Source of the DNA: Taudactylus pleione
Taxonomy: Eukaryota; Chordata; Amphibia; Anura; Myobatrachidae
Reading direction: 5' to 3'
NCBI GenBank assembly: GCA_031769625.1
Contig: JAUIMM010000088.1
Coordinates: 4,231,501 to 4,295,500, forward strand
Length of the DNA stretch: 64,000 nt
Shown: piece after piece, positions 55,273 through 64,000 of the stretch
Layout: each line of letters begins with the position of its first letter
Position numbering within the stretch: the first letter of the stretch is position 1
Position numbers and translations under genes: made by a program
The notes under the pieces: generated by a model
What the model saw: the letters and a program-made list of their open reading frames with translations, nothing else
Told to the model about the DNA's origin: nothing
The model's database searches: none

Positions 55273-58200
55273 ATGGAAATTAAAATAGATTCATGGAACA
55301 CAGGGGGGATCAACTCGCACATAAAAAGAAAAAAGGTTCTATTATATATAACTAAAATGCAATTGGATATAATCTTCTTGCAAGAATTACACTTATTACC
55401 CCCTGAGATAGCTAAATTAGAGTCTGCCCATAGACGGGTCTTGGCATCCACATTCTTTTTTTAAAAACATTTTATTTATTAAAGCACTGCATATTATCAA
55501 ACAGTATACAAAATAGTCAAGAAAAATGACAATAAATGTTAGTACAAATTGTGTCTTTTCAGAAGTACACTAAATAAATCAAATATTGCATAACAAACAC
55601 TGTTTTTGACAGTTTACCTTCATGAAAAGGGAAACATAATGAACAGACAGTACAACAAGCAAAAATAAAAAGAAATACATTTAAAAAAAAAAAGAAATAT
55701 AACAAAAGATGTCTTTGTTAGCTCGCCTATTTTGGCATCCACATTCTATAATTCCAAATCCAGAGATATAGCAATATTGGCTTCAAAAAGTCTTAATATC
55801 TCATTAAATAATGCTATCTCAGACCCTAATGGTAGGTTTGTACTAGCTGACATTATGCTTGATGATGTTAGATATATTCTATGTAATGTCTATGCCCCCA
55901 ACATTTATGAGAAATCCTTTTTTGTCGAAATATCCAATCTTTTGAGAACATATACGACATGTATTATAATAGTAGGAGGGGATTTTAACTTGATCACCCC
56001 ACACTATCCGGATAAAAATATTCTTCCTTCTACTCGCTCCCACCTTCCTAGAATTGGGATCTCATGGCTTAATTCACAATTGCACACAATTGATGTGTGG
56101 AGGTCCAAACACCCTATTGATAAAGAACATACATGTCTGTCAGCAGCCTTAGGAACTTTGTCGAGAACTGATTATCTATTTGTGTCAGATGTGTTATTTC
56201 CTAATATTATCTCTACTGAAATTGAGCCGATTAGTTTATCAGACCATGCACTGGTCTGGTTTTCAGTGATGACAAAACGAGACCAAGCCTCCCATAGGCA
56301 ATTGCGTTTCCCGTCTTACCTGGCCAATTCTTTAAAGTTTCAGGCTAAAGTTGAATCTTGTTGGGAAGAATACAAAAATGATAATTTACAACATGCCTCT
56401 GAAGATCCACTTCTATTTTGGCAAACAGCAAAATCTGTAATCAGGGGTTCTATAATCTCCTAAATTTCTCATTCACGTAAACATCACGCTGAGAGGTTTC
56501 GCATGTCCCAGATGAATCTTACTGAATCTTATCAAAATTTTAAACAAAATCCTTCACCTCAAACAAAATTGACATTCTCGTTAGCCAAACAACACTTTGA
56601 TGAAACTCCAGTATTATGGAGATAGATACTCTTTTATTAGAGATTTTAGAATTCATAAATATAGTGAGCGTTGGCAGACTCCTAACAAATTTACTCTTAG
56701 ACTCCTGTTCATCATCTATAATAAAATCCTTAAAGAATCCAGATGCACTAGAACTACATCTAGCCCTCAGACTGTTGATGTACTGAAAGACTTTTATGAA
56801 AAGATATACTCATCACCTAAAACTAGCAACAGTGTAAAGGTTACGTTTTGGGAAAATATTAATCTCCCCTCCATTGATCCTACTCAAGCAGCTAATCTAC
56901 TAACCCCCATAACTCAATTGGAAGTCCAAGCTTGTATCTCTCACTTGAAACCAGTGAAAGCTCCGAGACCTGACGGATTCTCGGGTGATATTTATAAGAT
57001 ATTTTCTAGCCGAATCTGTGAATCGCTTACAATGTATAATTATATACTGGATAATGGTGTGATCCCCAGATATTTTAACTCTGCCATCATACGTGTGTTG
57101 CCAAAGTCGGGAAGGGATTTGGAACTGCCAGGGTCTTATAGACCAATATCGCTTTTAAATGTCGATTACAAGATATTTACAAAAATATTAGCAGATCGCC
57201 TTAAATTGTTATTACCTGCAGTGATCCACCAGGACCAAATAGGGTTTATTTGGGGCCGCCATTCAACTTGCAATGTTAGGAAAGTATTGGCTGCAATACA
57301 CACAGATGAATTGAAGGCACATTCTGATCCCCATATTCTAATGGCTTTAGACACCGAAGAGGCCTTTGATATGGTCTCATGGGTCCACCTGTTCGAATCC
57401 TTTTCTCGCTTTGGTTTCACAGAAGATTTCATAAGACTTCTACAGGCAATGTTTACTAACTCACAGTCACAAATTCTATATAATTGATATCTCTCAGCCC
57501 CTATTAATATATACTGAGGTACACGGCAAGGCTGCCCCTTATCGCCACTCTTTTTTGCGATTGCCATGAAGCCATTGGCAGTGGCGTTATGATCTAGCAC
57601 TCAATTTAAGGGAATATTGATTAGATGATATTCTGCTTTTTGTATCAAACCCAGCAACCTCAAAACCTTTTCTTCTTCAAACCATTTCGACTTTTGAAGC
57701 TTTCTCTGGTTATAAAATAAATACTGTCAAATCTGAGATTTTACCCTTAAATGCTGCTTCTTTATCGCAGACTTTGCGTCTTCAATTCAATCAATTTAAA
57801 TTGCTAACGACAACTATGAAGTATTTAGGCATGCACATTCCTTCCACTCTATCTGACATCTGACTTGTATAAAGTTAATTTTTCTCCTCTGTTGAATAAA
57901 ATAACGAAACAATTAGAGGATTGGGCTAAATTACCGCTATCATTATTGGGTCGAGCGTCAGTTCTAAAAAGTGTTATCTTTCCTAAAATATCATACTTAA
58001 TCCAAATGATAACGCTGAATGTCTCTTCTTCTGATTTAGCGCATGATTTGAAGATTTTTTTTTTTAATTTTATGGTTAGGCAAGAATATCCATATCCAAA
58101 TTGTATTTAAAGAGAGCCGAAGGAGGTCTAGCAATTCCGCATATAAGATATTTAATGTATAATGTATTTTTCAGATATATATCTGATTGGTTATCTCGCT

Positions 58201-58630
58201 CAATTTTTACCAATCTAGATTATGAAGAAGCAATGGTTTCTCCTTTTTCTCTAGCTGCCTTATTGCATATCCCTTACAAATTACTGCCAACAATAGCAAG
58301 AAATAATCCTTTATTCCGTGATACACATTCAGCATGGTTTAAAATGAATAAAATTTTGTCTGGTGATCATACTTCCTCCAAATTCATACCCATTTGTGGA
58401 AACCCTGCTTTCTCTCCAGCTCTCAAAAATGTATGGTTCAAAATTTGGAAAGCTAAGGGGATCATATTTGACCCTGGTGGAGTCATGTTCGCCTTTCAAA
58501 AATTGAAAGACACACATTACCAGACTTACATTTTTACATGTATCTACAAATATGGCACTATGTAGAATCTCTAGCTAACCCTGTTTGTGCGATTAACAGA
58601 GACAATGTGTTACTTACGTTGATATCTTAT
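55273..58630 (+). pseudogene. L1 ORF2 (endonuclease-reverse transcriptase), broken
   Basis: The AP-type endonuclease starts at 55,273 (WNTGGINSHIKRK, FLQELHL). It is cut at 55,457 by a 275-base insertion, then resumes with GGDFNLI (about 55,975), SRTDYLFVS (about 56,163) and SDHALVWFS (about 56,240). A stop follows at 56,461. The RT spans about 56,900-57,800: GSYRPISLLNVDYKIF, GRHSTCNVRKVL, and the first Asp in ALDTEEAFDMVSW. The [FY]xDD box is damaged: DDILLFVS (about 57,627) remains but the preceding residues are lost in a deletion. C-terminal text (AEGGLAIPHIRYLMYNVFFR) runs to 58,565, then shifts frame until the LTR. Non-functional. Confidence 0.88.
55457..55731 (-). mobile_element. Retroposed insert in L1 ORF2 with 16-bp target duplication
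   Basis: TTGGCATCCACATTCT occurs exactly at 55,441-55,456 and 55,732-55,747, flanking 275 bases. The insert starts with a T-run, so on the minus strand it ends in poly-A after 'aataaatg/aaaatgttttta'. This is the mark of target-primed reverse transcription. The body has no match I can name; it may be a 5'-truncated L1 3' end. Removing it restores the endonuclease frame. Confidence 0.9.
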
Positions 58631-58982
58631 TGTGATAGAAGCACTGGAGAAGTGTGGAATGGCTTCTATATTTGTCCCAGATTCCTGTCTTATGTCTTTT
58701 AAAACCCCCAGGAGAAGTCTGTTAGGAAAGCAGACTAGTAATATCGGCTTCTGTGAAAATCCGAAATGGGTCCTGGGGGTGTGGATGTGAGGAGAGGGAG
58801 GGCTCCATCCACAGGCCACTCCAGGTCTTGGGCCTTTCAGCTTGGTAGCAGCCTCATTAGGGCTTCCACCTGGAATTGGCTGATTTAAGATGGGTTTGTT
58901 TGTGGCTGAGTGTCTCATACCTGGGGGAGCTGGCAGTCTAGCCTGTTCAGAGACACTTGGTTAAAACCCTGTAAGTACTGTG
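58631..58982 (+). mobile_element. Partial LTR, plus orientation
   Basis: Begins TGTGATAGAAGCACTGGAGA and matches, in inverse orientation, the 61,914-61,560 part of the LTR below. The match ends after 'gtaagtactgtg' at 58,982, so the last 40% or so of the LTR is missing. The L1 does not resume beyond it, so a deletion accompanied or followed insertion. Confidence 0.7.
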
Positions 58983-59346
58983 CACGTGTTTTGTTGATGG
59001 TGAGGGCAATAGGCATACGCGCCTGCTACTGTGCGCCACTCCCACGCAGTACACTACGCAATGCACAAGCGACCAACACACCCTTTAAAAGCGACCCTCA
59101 CAATTCCAAATACTTTCACAAGGAGCTGCGGAGTGTTGGGAGTGTACTACTGGCCGCACAGGCATATCCTAGCTATGGAATGTGGAATGAAGTGAGTCAC
59201 ATGATGTATGATAGGTGTTGTGTTGTTATAGATGTATTAAATTAACAAATGTCCTGTGTTTCTCCTCAATTTTTGAATGGCCAACCAATCAGACTGCACC
59301 CTAGTTGATATAAAGTTTGCACACTGTAATATTTGTCATTGCCATA
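58983..59346 (+). promoter_or_regulatory. Upstream region of the plus-strand SANT gene
   Basis: A CCAAT box (59,285-59,289) and a TATA-like GATATAAA (59,307-59,314) lie 57 and 33-40 bases before the ATG at 59,347. The spacing between them fits a simple core promoter, but leaves a very short 5' UTR. Confidence 0.45.
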
Positions 59347-61000
59347 ATGAGATCCTCTAGCTTTTGGAGGCGGGAGCTGCGCATACTCACGGAGGTAATG
59401 GACCGACGCCTGGGGCCCGTAGGCCCGCATGTGCCTAACCGCATAAAACTGCGGGCATATGCGGAGGTGCGGAGGAGGTTTCACCGCATTGGATTCCGCC
59501 GGACGGTGGTCCAACTTGAATGGAGGTGGTCAGATCTCCAGAGGCGGACCCCAGTCCTCCTGGAGCAACTGCGTGTGGGCAACCGCCAAAGTATGTAATG
59601 CATTGTATATGCATTGCATGGTGTATGCTTTGTGTTGTGTATGCCTTTCTGCGTGTGTGTGCTTGTTTGTGTGTTTGTTAAATTTAGTGATTTTAATGGC
59701 CTGTTTGTTTGTTTCATAGTAAGGTCTGCAGCCATTTTTTTTTAATCAAAAAATGGCTGCAAACAAGTTTAAAGTCTTAATTTCAATACTGTGTTTGAAA
59801 AATTAGCAAAACTGTTGTAGTCATTAGGTGTGTGTGTGTGTATTTGTAAATCAACATGTTTTCTGCCATATCTGTTTAAATGTAGAAGATGGCTGACAAT
59901 TTGAGTGTCAGGCTACAGTTTACGCAGTGTCTCTGCATTATTGTAACAAGGGTGACACAGGTGTCTGTATGTAATCCTTTGGTTTTTTATTTTTGGCTGA
60001 AATAAAAAAACTTGCTCATGCCTTTGCTCTGCTAAACCAGGGAGATCTGGATATGATGTTGTAAAAATATTGTGTCATTCTGCACACCCTGAGTCTGGAT
60101 TTTTATTGGATTAACCCAACAAAAAAACCAATGTTGGACATTTATAATTCTACAACATTCATGGCAAATTTTTAAATGTTTTTTTTTTTTTTTTTTTTTA
60201 AACTCTTAGGATTACGTCAAAGAAGAGTATGGGCACGACAACCTGAATCCCCACCCACCCCTTGAGCCCCCTCCCCCCAACCATCCTCCCCAACCACCCC
60301 TGAAGATGCCTCCCCCACCCACTCCTCATCACCCATCCCTGAACCTGCCTCCCCCACCCACTCCTCATCACCCATCCCTGAACCTTCCTCCCCCACCCAC
60401 TCCTCATCACCCATCCCTGAACCTGCCTCCCCCACCCACTCCTCATCACCCATCCCTAAACCTGCCTCCCCCACCCACTCCTCATCACCCATCCCTATAC
60501 CTGCCTCCCCCACCCACTCTTCACCACCCATCTCTGAACCTGCCTCCCCCACCCACTCCTCATCACCCATCCCTGAACCTGCCTCCCCCACCCACTCCTC
60601 TGGAAGCTCAAATTGGGCTGCTTCCGCCCAAGAATTGGCGGCCCAAGGAGATGAATTACATATGTCACAGATGCCATTATGCAATGTATATCAAATTTAG
60701 GAACCAGAAAAATAATGGCATGTGAAAGCAGCCTTAACCTCAGTAGCCATTGTGCAACACTCTGCAGTTTTATCTGGCGAAGGGATACATAGAAATTATT
60801 CATGGTTATGGTGAGTGGGTTTTATGTCAAACTGTTTAGATTTAATAACAAATACTTAATACATTATTTTGCTTTTCCTTTACATTTCAGTTAAACAAGA
60901 GGAGCCACATCGGGATGTTCTGAGGAGGGAGGTGGCCACAATTGCCACAGCTGTCCACCTTATATTGGAGGCCATTACCCACATCCAAAATGCACTCTAA
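59347..61000 (+). pseudogene. Myb/SANT-like protein gene, plus strand, with in-frame stops
   Basis: Exon 1 (59,347-59,590, donor CAAA|GTATGT) encodes a SANT/Myb-like domain: ELRILTEVMDRR, NRIKLRAYAEVRRRFHRIG, then VQLEWRWSDLQRRTPVLLEQ. Exon 2 starts at 60,210 (acceptor CTTAG|G) and joins in phase to give RLRQRRVWARQPESPPTP, then meets a TGA at 60,263-60,265. Past it the same frame runs through eight or so 13-residue repeats and meets TAG at 60,698. Exon 3 (60,891-61,000; acceptor TTTCAG) ends EVATIATAVHLILEAITHIQ and stops. The predicted role is DNA binding at element ends. It is related to the minus-strand gene at 53 kb (shared W-SDL-R pattern). Two stops make the present copy non-coding unless splicing avoids them. 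Confidence 0.55.
60305..60605 (+). repeat. Coding minisatellite, 39-bp unit, about 8 copies
   Basis: Unit: 'gcctcccccacccactcctc' plus 'atcacccatccctgaacct'. In the SANT gene frame it encodes ASPTHSSSPIPEP. All units keep 39 bases, so the frame is kept. The alternative plus frame (MPPPPTPHHPSLNLP...) and the minus frames are by-products. Confidence 0.9.
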
Positions 61001-61146
61001 ATTAAACGTTTTAAATAAAATAAAAAAGTTTTACATTTCCCCCAAAAATGTGTAATGTTTTTAATAAAAGTTCAAATATTCTATAAGTAAAATCTTAATA
61101 AAGTCGAACTATCTTATACAATGTTTGCATATATATGTAAATTTGA

Positions 61147-61177
<31 letters not shown>

Positions 61178-61253
61178 CAAATATATGTATAAAAATATAT
61201 AGGGATATTGATATATAGCTTTAAAATTCTGGGTATATATATAGAGAGAGAGC

Positions 61254-61285
<32 letters not shown>

Positions 61286-61320
61286 TGTAAATATTTTGAT
61301 AAATATATATATATTTATAT
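61001..61320. repeat. 3' flank of SANT gene and (TA)n microsatellites
   Basis: 'aaataaaataaaaaag' after the stop may provide polyadenylation signals. (TA)n runs lie at about 61,148-61,178 and 61,260-61,286. Confidence 0.7.
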
Positions 61321-61914
61321 TGTGATACAGTCGGGATAGGGTTCCCTCTCCTGGGGTAGATGGACTCCCTCTTTACACACACAGCAGCTGGAGAAACAGG
61401 ACACAGTTTTGGGGTTCTCGTGCAAGCTGGATGGAGCCAGTCTTTATTGTACCAGACACATAAATAAAATAAAACATAAATAAAATCCTAGCCTGTCTGG
61501 GCTTTAACTAGACAGTAGGTTCTCTCACTATCAGAACACCAAACAAGTTCCCGTCCACAGTACTTACAGGTTTGTATCAAACAGTGTCTCAGAGCAAGCT
61601 AGCCTGCGGGCCTGCTCTCCCAGGTGGGAGACACTCAGCCACAACTAAACCCAACGTATATCAGCCATTTCCAGGTGCAAGCCCTAATGAGCCTGCTACC
61701 AGGCTGAAAGGCCCAACACCTGGAGTGGCCTCTGGATCGAGCCCTCCTTCTCCTCACATCCATGCCCCCAGGACTCATTCTGGCTCTTCACCAAAGCCGA
61801 CATTTCTAGTCTGTTTTGTCAAACAGACTTCTCCTGGGGGTTTCAAAACACATAGGACAGGAATCTGGGACACACATAGAAGCCATTCCAAACTTTTTCA
61901 GTGCTTCTATCACA
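61321..61914 (-). mobile_element. Solo LTR, 594 bp, minus orientation
   Basis: Ends TGTGATAC ... TATCACA, i.e. TG...CA with short inverted termini. On the minus strand an 'acaataaagactggctccat' polyadenylation-like segment lies in the second half, as in LTRs. ATAT on both sides may be a 4-bp duplication, but it lies in AT-rich sequence. No internal coding region accompanies it. LTR retrotransposon class not determined, possibly Ty3/gypsy-like. Confidence 0.75.
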
Positions 61915-62267
61915 ATATATACAGTATATATATATATTGAGAGTGAGAATATATAATTAGACAAACAAAGGTGGGGGAAGTCCAATTTTCTACATCCAGC
62001 CTATGTAAATTATAATAATTAAAAAAAAAGGTGTGGATTTACGCTGACTGCAATGGCATCAGAATCAATTAAAGGGTCCATCGTAAGCGCAGATGAGAAA
62101 ACATGACTCTGCCAAGTAATTGCGATGGCCGCATAGGGTGATCGCTACGTCCATCAGACTACTACGAGTGTAGTCGTCGCTCATTCTGTTATGTGGTCCG
62201 GTAGGTGTTTTTTCATTGTGATGGGTTTTTTCCCGCTCGCCTTAGCGAGCAGGTCTGAATCAGATCC
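61915..62267. other. Right terminal non-coding region of the composite element
   Basis: 'actactacgagtgtagtcgt' is a short palindrome at 62,158-62,180. The inverted terminus follows at 62,235-62,267. No gene. Confidence 0.5.
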
Positions 62268-63720
62268 TGTGCGCGGTAGCAGTAACCATATTGTGTTGCA
62301 AGCACACGGAGCCAGGGTTCCACCAAACGGTATGGCCCGGAATAGATAGGTGACAGAGTCAAATGCCCACTGAAGAGGTATAATGACCTGCTCAAAACGG
62401 TACCTAAAGAAATCCAGACGTCTAGCGAGGAGGTCTTGGCCTCCACGCTGTGGATACCTGATCGGAGGGAGTTCATGCAAACTGAACTACCCACCCACTG
62501 GTGCTGAAGGCATGAAGAGACAACAACAGCCGGAATGAGCCGTTCGGCGTTCAAACTAGGAAGGAGATAGAACCTCAGTTTCCGTACCTGCAGCATAACT
62601 GGAGCAAAAACATGCCGGCTGAGAGGTGTGGCATGCTAGCACGGCCCAATGACACCGGGTTTGCCACTTCCTTGGGAAGAGCGATGTGAAAAAACAATAG
62701 ACAACGCCTTGATGGCGGACCTCCGAGGTTCCAGATGGGACCACAGCGAAAGATGCCAAGCACCCAGCTGTCTGAATACGTCACTCAAGGGTCACTGAAC
62801 CAGAGCAACCGCTGTACCAATTGCAAGTGAACTGGGCAGAGAGAGAGAGAGAGACACATCGTTAGGCCCAAGGCTTCCTTGGAACCATGTCCACCAGAAG
62901 GGAGATATTTACTAAAAACTGCCCCCGGATAACGACCCTAGAATCCATCAAAAGAGACCAGAGACAACCCTCCAAGGTCTAGCTAGCAGATCCCTTTTGG
63001 ACGCTGAGCCCTGAAGGGTGTGTGGTGAACTAAACAGCTACCACAGCAACTACCATTGGAGGTCCTTTCACTTGGATACTTAATGCGCCGGAAGCTAATG
63101 TGCGAGGAACGAAGCCCTCTGAATCTGACCTCTCCTAAGCCTCCCTGAGAAAACTGCAGAGATTTGCCGAAGGGAAAGTAATGACTTTCTGTGGCTAACT
63201 GTTGGACAGACCCACAGCCACCGCTTGGGAATCCATAACTAAACTGCCTAAAGAGTGGTGCGCAGCAGCAATGAGGTGAAAAAGACAGCAGGTCCTATTC
63301 TTTCGGGACAGCGCAAGTCTTCGCAAGTTTGGTCAATTGCAAAACTTCTAATAGGGTCGTAGAGGGTGGAAGACGCCTCCAAGACCACCCTGCGCCTCAC
63401 ACAGCAGAGGATTCCTGAAAAAAATGCACAAATATAGAGGAACATGACGTAAATTGTGATGCTGCATGTTGCAGAACACGAAGCCAGAGTGGGACATACC
63501 TTGGCTAAAAACTTAACTCTATAGAGGCAAAGAAGCCTGAACCCCGTGCCAGAGACGAAGGAATACCAAAGCCCTACTCCTCAGGCACTTAAAGAACACT
63601 GGAATTGTGGGATTGCAGCGGGAGGAGTTTAGGATTTAAAGATACAGTTTCAATAAGTGCCAGCTCTAGCCCCAACCTACAATCCCCATTGTCCAGTGTT
63701 CCCCAGCCTTGCTGCAAGAG
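62268..63720 (-). pseudogene. Decayed DIRS RT upstream half, gag region and leader
   Basis: On the minus strand, YLFRAIPFGG..AP at about 62,315-62,355 matches FQFRALPFGLATAP in the intact RT at 894-2,933, directly before the insertion point. Upstream sequence (62,400-63,550) has the GC content and lengths expected for the RT N-terminus and a shortened gag, but only scraps are readable. 'aggatttaaagatacagttt' and 'acaatccccattgtccagtg' at 63,632-63,705 resemble a DIRS leader. It is the other half of 50,490-51,662. Confidence 0.5.
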
Positions 63721-64000
63721 GAAGTGTATAATCTCCTGCTATCGCGGTCAGTTGCCCCAGTAACAGGAATAGCATTGACACTGCAATATCCAGTAGTAGT
63801 ATGCAGAATGTTTAGTACCTACAAGCAGAAAACTGCCTAGCCAAGTTGCTACTTTAACTTGGATAAGTTAAGTGCAAAGTTATTAACATAAACTACCATG
63901 TAATTATAAAGAAACTTTAAGGTCATGTCATAGAGTTCTTGAAGATTTTTTGAGATCTGGCCCATGTAAGTTTTCCTTTTAATGGTTTTGCGATTTTCTA
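63721..64000. other. No gene recognised
   Basis: Nothing supported to the window end. Confidence 0.4.

Larger units (their letters stand above)
53729..58630 (+). mobile_element. L1-clade LINE, interrupted and 3' truncated
   Basis: A 5' UTR begins after an A-tract at about 53,729. It is followed by ORF1 and an endonuclease-RT ORF2. The 3' end is cut at 58,630, where an LTR starts, so the poly-A tail and target duplication are lost. It inserted into the SANT-like gene of the composite element. Both ORFs carry stops or frameshifts. Confidence 0.85.
51663..62267. mobile_element. 10.6-kb Harbinger-like composite element with two SANT genes
   Basis: The left end GGACCTGATTCAGATCCGCT (continuing CGCTAAGGCG) is inverted at the right end, where the minus strand reads GGATCTGATTCAGACCTGCT then CGCTAAGGCG. 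The element separates two parts of one DIRS RT gene. Flanks are TAT/TGT for a 3-bp duplication, or TGTGCGCA/TGTGCGCG if an 8-bp duplication is assumed, so the superfamily is not settled. The outer 13 bases match the MITEs at 29.1, 31.6, 33.4 and 39.9 kb. Inside lie two SANT-like genes, an L1 LINE, two LTRs and microsatellites. No transposase was found. Confidence 0.65.

Noticed and set aside
60198..60803. Minus-strand ORFs of Gly-Trp-Gly-Arg repeats and the plus-strand MPPPPTPHH frame
   Set aside because: Antisense or off-frame readings of the 39-bp coding minisatellite; the spliced SANT frame fits better.

Overview
The window looks like gene-poor, repeat-dense vertebrate DNA, most likely from a frog or toad with a large genome. 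The basis is the mixture seen here: a DIRS retrotransposon with open reading frames, Tc1/mariner relics, Helitron fragments, an L1-type LINE, L2-type LINE tails, a tRNA-headed SINE with an L2-like tail, and many inverted-repeat MITEs. This combination is known from anurans, but the species cannot be named from sequence alone. No complete cellular protein-coding gene is visible. The only candidate host locus is a CpG-rich promoter and first exon at about 48.9-49.3 kb.

Layout. 1-5.25 kb: a minus-strand DIRS element with intact gag-like, RT/RNase H and tyrosine-recombinase frames; its 3' end runs off the window. 5.3-10.6 kb: MITEs, an L2 ORF2 scrap and a decayed Tc1 transposon. 10.6-24.6 kb: copies of a dispersed repeat with a CCTAACCC-rich core, L2/SINE tails, Helitron 5' ends and a Helitron rep/helicase relic, minisatellites, palindromes, and a three-level nest of insertions at 21.7-22.8 kb. 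25-48.5 kb: mostly MITEs, some with clear 3-bp or 8-bp target duplications, a 31-bp minisatellite, and a perfect 126-bp inverted repeat at 35.5 kb. 48.9-49.3 kb: putative promoter/exon. 50.0-50.5 kb: unclassified GC-rich repeat.

50.5-63.7 kb is the most structured part. A second, decayed DIRS element on the minus strand is split inside its RT gene by a 10.6-kb element (51,663-62,267) with matching inverted ends. The insert carries two divergently arranged, multi-exon genes with related Myb/SANT-like domains. Splice sites predicted by eye join them in frame, except for two stops in the plus-strand gene. Nested inside are an L1 LINE, itself hit by a second retroposed sequence with a 16-bp target duplication, and two LTRs in opposite orientation. 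No DDE transposase was recognised in the insert, so it is either a non-autonomous Harbinger-like element whose transposase acts in trans or one whose transposase was lost or overlooked.

Regulation visible in the sequence is limited to element promoters: CRE and GC boxes in the DIRS leader, CCAAT and TATA-like boxes before the plus-strand SANT gene, and CRE/GC boxes in the CpG-rich block at 49.2 kb. All repeat family names come from recognising motifs, not from a database search.
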